A stretch of DNA of 64,000 bases from Euryodendron excelsum (Eukaryota > Streptophyta > Magnoliopsida > Ericales > Pentaphylacaceae): the NCBI GenBank assembly GCA_033060915.1, contig CM065386.1, forward strand, positions 2,874,501-2,938,500. The letters run 5' to 3'. Both the position numbers and the translations under genes were made by a program. Each line of letters starts with the position of its first letter. The first letter of the stretch is position 1. Below the pieces are notes generated by a model. The model ran no database searches, was not told the DNA's origin, and worked only from the letters and a program-made list of their open reading frames with translations. Shown in pieces: positions 22,146-37,300 of this stretch.

Positions 22146-23497
22146 AGAAACCATTATTTAGTTCTGGGAAGATCTTTCGAGCCTGAAGATCTCACCAACT
22201 AAAAAAGACGAATCTTTGTTTGCTAGGTTACATGGAATTGGGTTCGGGTTTAGGTTACGAGTCAGTTTGATACAATTTTTTTATTAAATTTTTTTTAAGC
22301 TTATAAATAAAAAAAAATTAATTTTTTTTAACCTTTTTTACTTTTTTAACTTTACTTTAATTAAAGATAAGTAAAAAAGCAAAAACAAAAAAGTAAAAAA
22401 TTAAATTTTTTTGACTTTTTTACTTATAAACTTAAAAAAAACTAGTCGAAAAGTCGGTACCAAACAGGCTCTCAGTATTTAAGTGGCATATTCATTTAAT
22501 TCTCATATTTAAACTTACAAAATTACATTTGTCATCAAAAAGGAAACAAATAAAAGAAAAGACTATTAGATTGTATTTTTTGTTTTTGTTTTTGTTTTGG
22601 TGGAGTAAGATGATAGCACATAAACAGAAGAGTATGCACTTTTATATACAGAGAAAGCTAGAATACTTACACATATTACACATCTAACTAAACACTACTT
22701 ATACATGTTATACATGTAACTAAATATATCGAACATATATCTCATATTTTTACTCAATTGTTGATGATCATCTAAACATATGGGACATATTTCTCACATT
22801 TTTACCCAATTGTCGATCATCTAAGAGTCCATGCAACATTGGTTCTTCGTTTACCAGCTATCATTTTCCATTGGCAGACTTGTAAGATAGTAGGAACTAA
22901 AAAGATCAGCTCATGTGAAGTATGCAAAACATGATTGGAAACAACAATTAGCTCTTGTGCACCAACCAGTAAGAGGACTCGAAATGCCCTTCAGGACATC
23001 CTGTAGAATCAGTATCAAATGAATATCTACAGCAGAAACCAAAATATTAACCCCAAAGAAGACTTGCAGCCAACTAATTTCTCCGCACCAGTTCTGGGTG
23101 GGTGATCCGGGAAGAACGATATGCATTTTTGCTCGCTCTTACATTGAAAGTTGAAATAACAAATCAAACAGCACAAATTAACCATCTGATTCTAGCTAGT
23201 CTACTAAACTACCACCTCTTCCAGCCATTTTTTCTTGCTACCAGGTCCAGTCTAACACGAGAACTAATGGGAAAGACTATACATTAAAGGCTCATATAAT
23301 CTGCATTACAGTACAGTGATTCCCAGGTCAAATGGTTGCACCTTCATGACTATGGAGTCTATCTGAAATTAAATGATCCAATTTCTTCCTAATTGTACAA
23401 CTCTAAAGCAAGGAACTGCCTTCCATTCCCTGCCTCTACATGGTCCTATAAGACCGCACCTCCATATTTTAAATTCTTATTATGAACAGAGGAACAT
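22146..23497. other. Intergenic between convergent GT61 and RTL2 genes
   Basis: It contains the two 3' UTRs, facing each other, and one AT-rich fold-back element at 22259-22473. No further coding sequence is supported. Confidence 0.6.
22259..22473. mobile_element. AT-rich fold-back MITE just after the GT61 gene
   Basis: The left end GAGTCAGTTTGATAC pairs with the right end, whose reverse complement is GAGCCTGTTTGGTACCGAC. Both are followed by long A/T blocks containing AAGCTTATAA or AAGTTTATAAG. The element starts about 110 bases after the GT61 stop and probably lies in or beside its 3' UTR. Confidence 0.65.
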
Positions 23498-26400
23498 CTA
23501 TATGTATTTAGATTCTTGTAACCCACGAATCATCAAGGAAGCAGCAGAGTTTTCAGCATCTTTAACTCTCGACTTCTCTTCTCCTGCCACAAATAGCACA
23601 CCATCCACAGTATCGACCTGAACTGAACATATGAATTTCCTCTCATGGGCAGGGCCTACCTCTATCTCAATTCTGCACAATGCCAAAAGAATATTAAGAA
23701 TTGATTTATATCATGTGAAAGAAAGATGGGTAAAGTACCCGGTTTACAATATGAACTCTTTCAAAAGCCAGAACATCAAAAACTTATTCGTAAGTGAACA
23801 ATGAAGCAGCAGGATGCCCCTTATCCAAAAAATTAAACACAACAAGATGACCAAGTGGAATTTGAAATGGCTACAATCTGCAAAATATAGAAATTTCCTT
23901 CCCACGATCACCTTCAAGTTCCAAGGGAATACGAAGAACAATTTGGACAGCATGCATTTTTTTATTTCATCTATGTAGCACATTTAGATGGATATGTGAA
24001 GAATAATACACAACAACTCTTAAGTAATTGAACCCCAAAGAACCAACAGAAAAGCAAAACCCTGCCAAGAAGACAACTATAAGAAACTAAAGGACTCTTA
24101 TGCCATAAATTAATTCAATTATGAGGGGAAAACTAATCTGAAGCTAAATACCTCTAGAAACAAAAATTTCAATTCTAAGGCAATAAAATAATTCAACGTC
24201 AACCACTACAGCTGTTCATGGACACAAGAAATGCCACAAATTGTCCAAAATCAGGCCTAAACAGAAATCCAGGAATTTAATCAACTGTTAAAAACAGATG
24301 AAAAATAAGCAAGACAGCTTATAAGTTCATAATTTAATATTAATCAAGCAACCTGATTTCTCATCTATGATGGACTACCTAGGAACAATCACCCAATTAC
24401 AATTCTCAATTGTATCATATTTTCCAAGCCCAAACTTTTATCACATACTGATACAATATAGTTATTATGATGTTATCAACATGATATATTGGGGCATTTG
24501 CTTGACTTGAAAAAACTGCTCCATACCTCCAATGGAACGTATCCTAAATTGTTGAGGCACCAAGCCGGACACAATTTGTGCTTCCATAAAAAAAAAAAAC
24601 ACTAGATGGAAAGAAAGCAACTTACAATTGGAAGAGTCAATATCAAAACTACTGATATATAACAGCAATCCAATCACATAATTCTCTGTCAATAGCTCTC
24701 TTAAATTAGATACATAAAAGGCAAAAACTCAATCCAAAACAACCTCAAATTTTATTGATTTGTCTTCATTTTATAAATTTCAAGTTCAGAAAATTAAGTG
24801 TTCTATTAAGCCATTGTGCTTTTAATAAATGGCCATGATGGAAAAAAAGTAAAATCCATTATTTTACCAAGAAAATTATCTTCTTTTTCTTTTCTTTTAT
24901 TTTCTCTTTTCCTTTTCCAGCAAGATAATATGGGGACTTCAAGCCCCACATCAAGGTTGAGGGATTACCATTTGGCCTACAAGGACAGTGATTTGTAATT
25001 TGGTTGATCATATGTCTATTACGGTGATATAATCCAAGTAAAACATTTGTAACAAACCATACAGATCTTCATTTCTTCAACCATGTAAAATCCTGATATA
25101 AAATACAGCTAAAATGTGCAAGGAAAATCTGTCCTGGACAAAAGATTCACGTTTGGATATTTTTTTTTCCTGCATTTACTAACTTGCAGAGCTTTTAAAG
25201 TCAACACTCAAACCATGTAAGAAATTGGAAGAAATTAGCTTAGTAAAGAAATTCCTACCGATAACTTGGTTTCGGCCATCTCTTCTTGCCACAAAGCTCA
25301 TGTAACTTCTGTTTTGCACCTTCAATCTCATTTGTTCCATTGATACTGTTGTAAACATCGACACTCATTTTGCCATTGGTTCTAGAGTGAGATAACTTCT
25401 CCAAAGCTGCCTTTGCGGCATGAAGCTTTGCATTTTCCTTCTGCTCAGAAGAACTGGAAGCAACAAATTTCCCATCCACAAAAACACTTGCAATGTTCTT
25501 CTCCCCTTTTCTCCAGTGCTTGATATCCACCTGCTTGCCGTCTTTTTGGCACAATTCAAAAAGCATAGTCACTGGTTGTGGTTGTTGCTGGAGGATCTCA
25601 AGGGTAACTATTGGCTCCAATAGACCTCTAAAGATCTATAATAGATGAAAAAATTACATAAGTCAAGAAGCACAAAATGAAAGAGAGAACTTCAGCTCAA
25701 AACCATGGTTTTGAATTTGAGTAATCAATTAGGAAGTCCATTGCAAACACTAGTTGCTTTGAGGCAGTGGCGGACGACATGGGGGGCCACGGCCCCCTAA
25801 AATTCTGAAAATTACATTGATATACTAAATTTTTTAGATATTTAGGATAAGAAATGGTACATTGGCCCCCTCTAAAATTCAAATAATGTTACCTTACCCC
25901 GACAGAGTTCAAATTTTTTTTCTTAGATCCTTTGTATTCTTGAGTATCTATGATAAAATAATAATATATTACCCAACAAAATGCAAATAATTTTACTTTG
26001 TACAAATCCAGCCAAATTTAAGCATGATAAGCCAATTTCTTGCATAATTTCAATCAAATTTATTTGAGTGCAATACATAGAATCAGAGACAGAGGAAGAC
26101 AATAAACATGAGGCTATTTTTTTTCCCTCTTTAAAGCCCGAACACTGTTCCAATTAACCATGACTCCCACAAAATCAAACAGTACCAAATTTTCAACAAA
26201 TTTAAAGAAACTACTGTCCATGAATAAGAACAGAACTACTCACCACCCAAAGAGCTTTCAAATCAAATTGACAATCAACATAAACAGCTGCCGCCACAGA
26301 CTCAACAATGTCGGCCAAAACTTTGGGTGCTTTCATCATCCCTCCATATACCACCGTATCATCCTCTTTTTGCACTGCCAACGCAAAATCTCTCACCTAA

Positions 26401-28745
26401 AAAAATATGAACCAATTATTTAAATATAACCTTGCAATTATATATATATATATACTAGCAGTGATCCTGTGCAATTCACGAAACATAGAGAATAAAATTT
26501 AAAAATAAAATATTTATAAAAATAAAGAATAAATTTTATATTCTTAAACTTACCATTATCACATAAAGCTAAAAATTTACTGAGAAATAATTTGAACTTT
26601 AAGTGAGAGAGATGTGACTTACCACTAATGTTTAGATTACTTGTAAGTTTGACTCAATTAAATAATGCTAAATATCTAACTTAATATTAATTCAATTTTA
26701 TGTAAAAAGCATACATAAGGCATCCTTTAATTAAATAACAGCAAAAAAAAATAATAATAAATAAGCTTCATAGAGGCTCAATAGGGTTGTTGGTGATAAA
26801 TTTTAGCCTAACTATATGCATATATATCATAAAAATTTCTTTTCAAAATGACTGTATGATTCACTACTAAGCTCACTAAAAAAATAAAATTATATTAGAG
26901 TCAACATAATTAAAATACTTGAAATACTTTTTATTTCCTTATTATTTATAACATACTTCAAAATTTTGTTTTATTTCCATTAAATGTTTAGAAAAATAGA
27001 ATATTTTGAAGGCACTAAAAATGTAAAAAAGAAAAAAGTTAAAAATGGTTTCATATTAACCTACGCAAAATTAAAAATTTACCTATGAGTCATTTCAGTT
27101 ACTAATGCTAGATAACTTTGTCACTTTTATATACTTAAAAGTATATGGATTACACTTTAATCGAAAAAAATAAATATTATAACTTAAATTTCATTGGGGC
27201 TTGCAAAAAAATTTATTTATTTTATTTATTATTTTTAAACATATTTAAAAAGATGTGATTGATAAGTATTTCAAATCAAAAGCAAATTGACCAATAATAA
27301 GATAAATAACAAAATAATAAATGATACATGATTAATAAATTTGTGACGTGTTTTCCTATCAAAGGAACTTAAATTACTTTTATTTTGTTTAAACATTTTG
27401 TGAAAGAGCATATTTGAAGGAATTTTGATAAACTTGTCATATTAATCAAAAGTCAATATAGAAAAAAATTTAAAGACAATCAAATAAGTTCAAATGTTAA
27501 ATCAGGACTTTTAGCTTTAAATACATCATAATCAATTGTTATGGGATATCTATTATCAATAGTTATAGATAGGTAGCTATAATATGAATACTGATTATAT
27601 ATATAATTGGGTATTTTAATTGTCGTTTTCTATTTATAGTTTCTTTAGGATTTTTTGATAGATCAAAATTGGAGATCATCTAGTTGAGGGCATGATATTG
27701 GAAGAAACTAAGATTGAAAAATAAAATTTCAGGAATATTTTTTATTTTATTTTTAAATAGTTCATTTATCTAGTCATAATTTGAAGCCACAAAATTAGAC
27801 ATTTTGAAAAGAAACATTTATGGCAGTGCCTAATAAATTCTTGTCTAAATTTTGATATGATAATATAAAATTAAAAATTAAAAATAAAGAGTTGAATGTT
27901 TTAATCGCAATGGCCTCATAACAATTGCAAAATTTTATACTATATATTTATTGATATTTGTATTTCTAAAAAAAAATTAAAAGGATATAAATACAAAATT
28001 AGATAGTTTTGATCTAAAATTATAAGAGAAAATTTTAAGGAAATTGAAAATAGCAATACTAATGTTTTTTTAAATTTAAAGAAGAATCTTTTAAAATTAT
28101 GAGATATTTGAAATGTAAAGATAGCAATTCTAATATTTTTTAATTTTAGGTAAAACTTCCATAAGATTATTTTAGTTTTATCAAAAATTTATTAATTCTT
28201 AATTAAAAAAAAGTAAAATTTTTTATATTTTATGATGACACGTGTAATATTAGTAATTCAAAATTTTAAACAACCAAAAAAATTAGATTGAATTTTTCAA
28301 CAGACCCAACAAACAATTAGTATAGATATGCGAGCATAAATACTACCTTCTCATCAAGAGCGGCGGCATTGTGGCGGACGTAGCGGTACAGCCCGTGGCG
28401 GACGGCGACGCGGGCGAGCTTCTCTGTGCTGATGTTGGCAGCGCGGAGAAGAGAGAGCTGGCCAGGGTCGAGGTCCGGGTAGGCTAGGAACACGAAATTG
28501 GAGATGGCGAGGCCCAAGGCGGCGTCGCCTATGAACTCAAGCCGCTGGTACGACGCCGAATCGGTGTAGGAAGAGTGAGTCAGCGCCTCCTCCAATAGCT
28601 TCTTGTCCTTGAACTGGTATTTGAGAAGCCGTTCCACCGCCCTAACCGAATCGGCTATGTCCTGTATATACTCCATCTCTCCGTCGTCGTCGCCGTCGAC
28701 GGCGACCGTGTACGGCACGATCTTGTTTCCCGCCGATTTGTGCAT
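23498..28745 (-). CDS. RTL2: Ribonuclease III-like protein 2 (RTL2)
   Basis: Four exons (28745-28347, 26396-26244, 25635-25259, 23672-23498) give 367 residues, slightly shorter than Arabidopsis RTL2 (about 390 from memory). One RNase III domain spans residues about 35-185. Its signature is QRLEFIGDAALG with acidic residues E70 and D74, and the second acidic pair is D162 and E165 in LADIVES. All four metal-binding positions are present, so it should be catalytically competent. Two dsRNA-binding domains follow, at about 205-270 and 290-365, the second split by the last intron. RTL2 cleaves double-stranded RNA, including the 3' spacer of pre-rRNA, and can modulate small-RNA production. The start at 28745 is the only ATG opening this frame and lies after a stop-rich region. 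The first intron (about 1.95 kb) is very AT-rich. Confidence 0.95.
25763..25920. mobile_element. Partial hAT-like MITE (CAGTGGCGG end) in RTL2 intron
   Basis: The sequence CAGTGGCGGACGACATGGGG followed by GGCCACGGCCCCC matches the terminus of the CAGTGGCGG family seen at 19741 and 43047. No matching right end or 8-bp duplication was found, so it looks truncated. It lies in the intron between RTL2 exons 26244-26396 and 25259-25635. The right limit is approximate. Confidence 0.5.
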
Positions 28746-31328
28746 TTTGTTTTGGATCGCAGAGTTTGAGAGAGGGAAATTGAAAGAAGCAAGCGAGAGA
28801 GTAAAGTTCAGGGCTGACTACAGAAAGAGACTTCGAGTTCACTTCGGGGTGTGGACCGTGTGGTGTCGGAACGGTGAATCAGAGTTTATATAGGAGAGAA
28901 TTAGCTGGTTGGATTAATAAATTTCTCGATCAACTATATATATTTTTGTTTTTAGTATTTTTTTAATTAAATTTTCTTTATTTTTATAAACAAACTAAAG
29001 TTCATAAAAATAAAAAAAATTGCTTAAATAAACTGATCCAAACATGCTATTTCGGAAGTTGCTTAGCTTTATAAGCTGATTTATTTAAGTTTGTTTATAA
29101 CCTTTTTATTTATTTGTTGGGTTAAAATTTGAAGTATAAACAAAAAATTCATAAAAAGTAAAAAATTAAATTTTTATTGAAAAATAAATAAGGATAAAAA
29201 AGCCTAATTAAATATGCCAGTAAAAAATCGTATACAAATGAGAAATAAGTTGTTTGATTGTGGGTTAGGCATTTAGTGTGTCATTGTGATTGTTCAATGC
29301 TTTCTTATGTTGAAATTTGTTATTATTATTTTACTACTCAAAAGGCACCCTAGTTTGGGTATGGTGTTGCTGCATGGATTCTTTGGTGTTGTGGTTGCCT
29401 TGAAAGTATTTTTAAATAGTTCTAAAATGATTTAAATATTTGCTAAAGTTGATTCAATAAGCATTTGGTGAGACAGGTATTATTTATTTCACAATTTGGA
29501 AAATAGACTTTTTCATGGTTATGTTAAAAATAAAATGGAAGATCAAAGCATTGTAAGTGTGGGCTCAATAAGAGCTAAGCCCAAAATAAGAGAGATCGGC
29601 CCAATAAGGTCGGCCTATGGGAGTTGACCTATCGAACAAAATCCATGCTGATTAGAGGTAAGGACTCAAAGGAGCTAGCTCGTGAATCTTAATTCAGAAG
29701 ATATTAGGACTAATGAAGTCCATTATACGAATTCTATTCCTAAGTAAATTAGGATAAACAAGAGACAAGTACAAAATAATAAACCGACTTAATCAATAAA
29801 GATTTTTAGAAAGAAAGTGACTCCAATTCCTAAAAGAAACATGGCATTCCGAAACTTTATATGCTAAAGGTGTAAGGTACATTCACTCGAGTTATAGCCC
29901 TATATTTTATTCAATTCATTGTGATTAAGCTTACTAACTTAATTATCAGAGCACCATCGGCCCAAAGAGAGTCTAGACATTCTCATCGTCTTCTTCTTTC
30001 ACTAATTGTTCGTGCTTGTTGATTCGGTTTAAGAGTTCAACTAGACCTTTCTAAAAATTTCACCTACAATAAGCTAAACTATATAATCATAATCTTCACA
30101 TTTAGTTTTCTAAAATAGAGATAATTTAGCTAGTGATATGATTTGTTACATAGATTGTGCAATTGTATAAACTAGTTGTTATTAGTGTATTACATTTAAA
30201 CCTTATGTACAACACGTCAAAAGTATTTAACGCGAAAATTTCGAGTTTGTTTCAAAGAAATGAAAGGGAAAACAAGGGAAAAGGCTCACTTATCTCGTAT
30301 TTATTTTGGCAAGAGGGGAATTATTTATTCCAAGGCTTTTTTGAATACCTTTGTCGGGTGTGCCAAATTATTTTTTTGAGTACCTTTGTGGGTGTGCCTT
30401 CACATACAGGTCATTACTTACAGATTATATTTTAAGCTTTGAGCATGTTCGGATCAACTTAAAAGAGGGTAAGAGAAAAAGAGGCAAATTAATTTTTTTT
30501 TCTATTTAGTTTTGTGAAAAAAAGAAAGGAAAGAAAGAAAATTATGGTCTTTTTTCTCTTATTTTTCCCTTCCTATCCTCCTTTTCCCTTCTTCCTCCAA
30601 CCTAGGTACTAAGTAGAATCAAATAAGAAAAATAAATTTTTTTAAATTTTCTCTTTCCTTCCATTGCTTTCCCAAAATTACAAACAGTCTGTTAGACTTT
30701 TGACTTTCTTTTGAAAAAAAAACAATAAATCAAATATAGAATAAAGAAGTTTAAATATCCCTCGCCTTTAATCAAAAGCAGTACCCGACAAGGCAGCGCC
30801 CTTACTGCGCGTGTCCGTACTTGCTGACTTGTACCTTCCCCAAACGCAGATTTCGGAAGCCCCTCGATTCTCTGCCTTGTACCGGACCATACAGCACATA
30901 AACACAGAGTCCAACGACAACCCTTGTCCTGCAGAAGAAAAAAAAAGAACAAAAAGAAAGCCTTTTCGAATTTGAATTGCTGTTTCAAAGTACCCACGAG
31001 AAAAGGCATGTGTGATCGTGAAGGAAAAACATCACAAAAACAATTGGCTTTGGTATAAATAACGCGTTTGCTCTGTCAATCCAAGTCTGTTCATACATAT
31101 TATTACTACTATAAAATTATTCTACATGTGTGTCAATAAAAAAAGGCAGTACAGATTAGATAATTTGCAAGCAACGCTATGCACAGCCATGCCTGAAGGT
31201 AGGGCCCACCTGATGTGTCATTCATCTAGTTGCGCTTGTAAATAGCAAACTTCTTTGCAAAACACAATGCTCTGCCTAGGAAAAAGTAGCTGTCAAAGCA
31301 ATTTTCCCAAAAAGTGCTGCAAGTCGAT
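28746..31328. other. Intergenic between RTL2 start and CNOT9 stop
   Basis: The first few hundred bases upstream of 28745 are the RTL2 promoter and leader. The rest is AT-rich, with a possible LTR fragment (29552-30068) and a purine/pyrimidine fold-back-like stretch (about 30441-30691). The CNOT9 3' UTR occupies the right end. Open frames here have no recognisable domains. Confidence 0.55.
29552..30068. mobile_element. Possible solo LTR or LTR fragment
   Basis: The segment begins TGTAAGTG and ends CACCTACA, near-perfect short inverted termini of the TG..CA type. It includes a promoter-like CCTATATTTTATTC run followed by CTTACTAACTTAATTATCAGAGCACC, resembling the R/U5 part of some gypsy-type LTRs remembered from plants. 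The flanking 5-base sequences do not match, so insertion is not proven. Confidence 0.4.
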
Positions 31329-34300
31329 TTAGTTCACCAGCATATGATCAAATCCTCCCCCAGCCGGTAATGCAACCCGAGGTCCCTGAACATTGTGAAG
31401 CAATTGCTGCAGCCACCTTCTTGTTGTCGGATCTTCCTGATAATATATATAGCGGGAAATTCCATCAATTAAGTAACAAAGAGAGGTGGAAACTTCACAC
31501 AAATTTAGTTAGAGACCCTCTATAAGACCCTCTATAAACTACAACATGACATTAACTCCAATGCAAGAGTGAATATAAAGTATACTGACATTAAAACGAC
31601 AAGATGCAGCAGCCATATTAAAGTTCTAATAAGTCCAATGTAAGGATTCCTGGATCATGGAAGTTGAAAATTAAAAATTTAAACCAGTACTTACACGAAG
31701 GCAAGCACTGAAAGTGGCATCCCTTAGCATGTCTGGAAGGCAACTTCTTAATGCATCACAAGCCCTGCATTATGATGACCAAATATAATTTATTCAGGAT
31801 ACATGAAAAAAGGAAAACCAAAGAAAGGAGGAACAAAGGACAGCAGCATACAATAGTAGTTTGCAATTGCAAATTAATTCAAATTACGCAATTAACCAAC
31901 CTTGGATTATCAGATAGTCGAAGATAACACCGAATAATATGTTTTAGTAGGCGTGACGAAGGTTGTTCAGCAAGGGCTGCCACCATATTCCCCAAAACTC
32001 GACCTACAGCAAAAAACCGCTCTGCTGTAGTGCATATATAATCCAAGCCAACATCATCCAACAGAATTTTTTGAACAATAAATGTGGCAACCTGTTAGAA
32101 TAAAAGTTTAATCAGAATTTCTATGAATCTGAAGCTACGTCCAGGGACTTGTTTACAAAGCATTCATTTGGAAATGAGAAACTTACGTATGGAAGATGGG
32201 GAACGTATTTATTTGATTACAGGTGTTTTGTCAAACTAAAGAGGAAATAAATTGGAAGCAGTGACGTTACGGTAAACAAAGTATCATGGACAACGGACAT
32301 CAATCAACATGTACATCAACGTGTTTAGTACGCTGACCTCCTATTTGGCTCAACCATCACAATTTTTTCCCCCACAATCACATGAATCCACAACACGGAT
32401 AATTTTAACACAGAATTATAAAAAAGGAACCATTTATAAAGCGAAATCTTTTCAATATCCAAAATTGGAACTCTAGGTCAGCCTCTACCAAGCCAAGAGT
32501 CGTCAATCAATACTAATTTGAAAGGACTTGCCAACAGTATCTATACTATATATTTACTAAAACCAAAAGAGCTCCTCACTGTCTTGGAAACCAAATGCAT
32601 TCCATCAATCAAGGCAAGCATGTTCTAGGTGATACATGTTGGACCAAGATCATCTACCACGTCTCCTAAACATAATCCGTTGCAAAGATACTAAAACAAC
32701 ATTCAGGGAATCTGCACCCTTAATTTTTCTCTACAGGATGTGCCACTAAAATTGAAATACATGAAATATGCCCTTAAGAGTTAAGAACACATTGAAATTC
32801 AGAAAAGAAAAAGCCAAAGTATCGCTCAGAAAAAATAACTTGTTCTTGATTATCTGAAAAGGAACTTTACAATGAGAAAAGAAAATTTGAAAGAATCCAT
32901 TAGCCTCATTTCAGATATATGCATACCTATAGCTAACAACTATGTTACCTAGACTCGGGTACGAGTGTCGGGTGCGGGTGTGGGTGCGGGTATGTGTCCA
33001 AGTGTCAGATTCATCTTATTCTCATATCCAAGAACACTGGGACACGGTTAGATTTTATATTTTTTAAATACTTCTTTTGTTTTTTTAAGATAAAATGGCA
33101 TTTACAAGCTAAAATATAGTATTTCATATATAAAATGAAAGTCATATGCTTAGTTTTATAGTAAACTCAATTGGTTATAGATCCTTATTAAATGCATATC
33201 CAACTAGTGTCGAGTGTCAGGTGTCGAGTGTCCGACACGAGTACTTTACATATTTAGAAAAGTCCAGGTAACATAGGCTAGCAATACATTGAGATGGAAA
33301 AAGGCATAAATCTGCAACAGATAGTGAGATAGAAACATTGAAATTATCTTGGGTATTCATAGGAAAACAAAAAACAATGGATTCAGATGACACTTTACTG
33401 TTTTTGACAGTTCACTGCCCATCTCCATCGTCCGTAGGCACAGTGGAATTATTTCTGTTGAGAGAAGGAAGCTAATAACCTCTGTATCATCAACCTAATA
33501 GAAAAAAGAAAATAGAAAATGTTTATTTTCAAGATATTCAAATCAGAACCAAAAAAAAGAAGAAAAATTAATGACACTTATGAACAAAAGCCTAGTTATT
33601 AGGGCCATCAAGAGCTTCCAAAGTATATAACTCTTCCTTTCATGAGATAGGGAGGGAGATTACTGCATGCGAGAAGAAAGAGGCATATCGCATATCAAAA
33701 CTTCTCTAGCACGCATAATGTGTCATCAACAATGCCAATATGTAGACAGAATCTAAAAAAGAACTAATAGGCAGCTGTTAACTGCTCAAAATTGTCACAC
33801 TTGAGGGCTTAAAAATTAGCAAAAAAGCGGAAAGCAGTTAAGAAACAAATATCAAAGTGAAATTCAACACTTCTCTTTTTGGTGAACAACATCATGGGAC
33901 TCCTCAAGGTCATAGAAGCAACTTACAATTTTGGCTGCGAATGGCTTCCAATATAAGCAGTTACCCATCAAAAACAGAGTCTGCAGGACTTAATGATAAG
34001 TTTTAAATGTTTTTTATTTTCGAAAGTTTTTACATAAATACGTGCCTAAACAGAAAGAAATGAATAATAATAAATAAATAAATAAACCAGCGTCTAGACA
34101 ACAGTACCCATACCCAGAAATTATCTACCAAAGGAAATGTCTATTAATTAAAATTGTCAGAACCGACAAATCCATCGACTGGAACTGAAAGAAGATGCAC
34201 ATTCCTCAATGAAAGCTTATTAACTTCCTGACAAATATTTCCCTGCCTCCAGGGGACATTCAGAGATAAGATCATGCCCTTGCCTCTAATGCTAGCTATA

Positions 34301-37300
34301 GTTTTTTTTTTTACGCAACCTCTGTGTCCAAGAACTCTACATTTTTGCATAGACATGAATTAGATTTTGATTCTTTATGTATGTTATTCCTTTTTTAATT
34401 TATCCTTAAATAATAAGTTGCAATCTGCACAGGGAGTTCTTACCAACATATTTGGTTGCCACTCTATTTCAAGGAATGTATTATGTATGCACAATGTTTA
34501 TGCACTGCCACAGATAGAAGTATGAAAATTATCTGAAAAGAACAGGATTATTCATGAGATGTTAAAAATAATATCAGCAGAATGAAGCACCTTCACCAAA
34601 GCACCAATAACGCCTAAGCTAGTAAGCCTCAAGTACTCAAATGGCCTTGATTTGCTTGTTGTATTAAGGAAAGGGTACAGATATAGAGGAATATGAGCTG
34701 CAAAGGAGAAACCGTCAGTTGGGACAATTTCATGTGATTTCAACAAGACTTCTCAGAAAATATGCATCAACAATAAGTCAAGGAAAGAATAATCCACTTG
34801 TTATTCTGGCATAAGGCTCACCGAGGACTTTGTTGACTTCAAAGGCTAAAAGGTAAAACTTAAACTGCTAAAATACATATTCAAGCCTTCAAATGAGGGT
34901 GAAAAACATCAACCTATGATAGACAAGGATAAAAAGATATCAAATGCCAAGAAAATTGAAGAACTTGCTGATGCAATCCAATCCTCTGATAGAAGCTGCA
35001 CATAATGCACAATGAGGGACAAGATCCCCTGAATATGTTATCCTTGTCATAGTATAGCAATTTAACAAACAGGTGTGAGCACCCAGCAAGGATACAAGTG
35101 TGACGCATGGAGATCTCAAAAGAGCAAGGAGACACAGGTGTTAGTGTAGGTACTCATAATGGTATTGACATTCCATAGTAGAACCAGCGATGTTCAAATA
35201 TGAAAACTAGCAATGTGAACAGAACATTATTTCCTCTTCATTTTTCCTAAAGCAAAAATTTACCTTTCAAGGATAACAATCTTTTGCTCTTAGTATTCTG
35301 AGCAAATTATACCAGAGTCAACATGGTTGATGGAAAGGATACAAATGAAAATAAAATTAAAATTAAGGCCATGAAATAAAATTGATAAAGCTTAAGAGAT
35401 TTTAATTGTAATCCTACGCTAAACAAAAATTATCAGCAAGCCTGACCTTTTTACTATACAATACTGCCGATTTCTTGGCAAGAAATTATCATACAAAAAA
35501 AGTTTGCAATATAGGATCCAGTACCCCAGAAAGGGAGGAAAAGAGAATAAGAAGAGAAGAAGGAAATTTTGGAATTTATTTTAAAACCTTCAAAATTATC
35601 ACTATTTCATATAATCACATTGATGAAAAGGCAGACCGACATAAAAGAAAAAAGATTTATTTAATCCGAATTTGAACATTATGTCCTATGATTTTAAAAC
35701 AAATAATCACTAAAACATAGACCATTATAGCACTACCGATTGGTAGGCAAATGGATATGCATTAGATAAAAAAAAAAAAAATCTTACATGGTAAGTAATT
35801 ATAGCCTTATGGAATTCAGATTGGTGCAAGTAATAAAGCCTTTATGTTTCAACACTATCAAAGAAAATTACCATTAAGGAACGACATTCGTGTGTCTGGG
35901 TGAGAGGCTACACACTGCAAAAAGAATGTACGATTAGTACACAGCATTAGGAATGTATTCAAAGTATATGAAGGAAAAAATCAATAAAGCACAGTACACC
36001 CACAGTGACCCTGAAGGTGCACCTCCATGGCCTAGGGACACCTTCCAAATAAATTCACAGGAGTTCAAGACACTTCAAGTCCTTGAAATGACATTCTTAA
36101 CATAAACAGAAATGGCAAAAGTACATCTACAATAATCCAGGCAGGTAATTTCAACTGCATGGAAAAACAATGACAGAGCATAGTTGACCATCACATCCCA
36201 AAAGCAAAAGACAAATTCTTCTTCGAGTGATTGATGTCAAAGAAACCAATCTTTTACAATAGCATTGCTTCTAGGTATATGTAACCTCAATTTCAAATCA
36301 TTTCTCATCAAAGTAACAAGGGAGTCTTGATTCTTTTGCTTTTTTTCCCATCCTTTCTACTTGCGTCTTCTCCGTGTTGTTCCACTACAATTGATGCATC
36401 AACAATTTCACACATGGCCTCCTAGGCGCCCAAAACCTTTCCATGATTTAACTCGACCTTTGGATGTCTGACTTGAAGATGCATACAGAATATCTTCATC
36501 CCCAGAGTCCATTACAACATTTTATTTCAATACCAGCGAGAAGGAAACCGGCTTATTGTTTCTTTGGCTCTTATTTCCCTAAAGTAGGTGGCAATCTGTC
36601 CCCATAAACTTTCAACTTAAGATCTATATACACAACCTAAAAAGAACCCGTGCAGTAGGTACACAGAATATGTACTCAAATCCATGTAGCATAGTATGAG
36701 ATGATGACCGAATAAGTGAGAGAGAGCTCCTACAGAAGAAAGAATGTTGAACTAGAGCTCAAACAGGAAAGTAGAGATTAAGATATAGTAGGGTTTCTGT
36801 AAACATAGCTCACCGAATAATCATTCAACAAGTTTGAACTAAACATCACTATGTAACTGAAAAACAACACTACCATTAGTTAGATCACCTAAGTAAAAAT
36901 AGTGAAATTTAATTCTTTTCAGCACTACTTAACCTAAGTTGTTCCTCTCCATTTGTTAGTACATTGTGGTCCAAATTTTGGTCCTCTCTCAACCTACCCA
37001 CCAAGGCAACTGAAAAAATACCATGGCAGACATCCAGAAAAAAGGGACCACACAATGATATGTGAATACAATAAAAAAGAGCAAATGGAATCAACATAAA
37101 GAATATTTTGATGCAAAATCTAAGAAATAGCATATTATACCTGAAGGAGGGCAAGCGCATTGCAAACTCGGTTTGATTGTGCTGGGGTAAGGTTTGGTGG
37201 TGATAATACAGGGTATATGGAAACTATCTCCTGCAAATAATGAGGAATTCCAGCATTAATCATACAGATGAGTCAACATGATAGGTCTCCAGTAATTGAA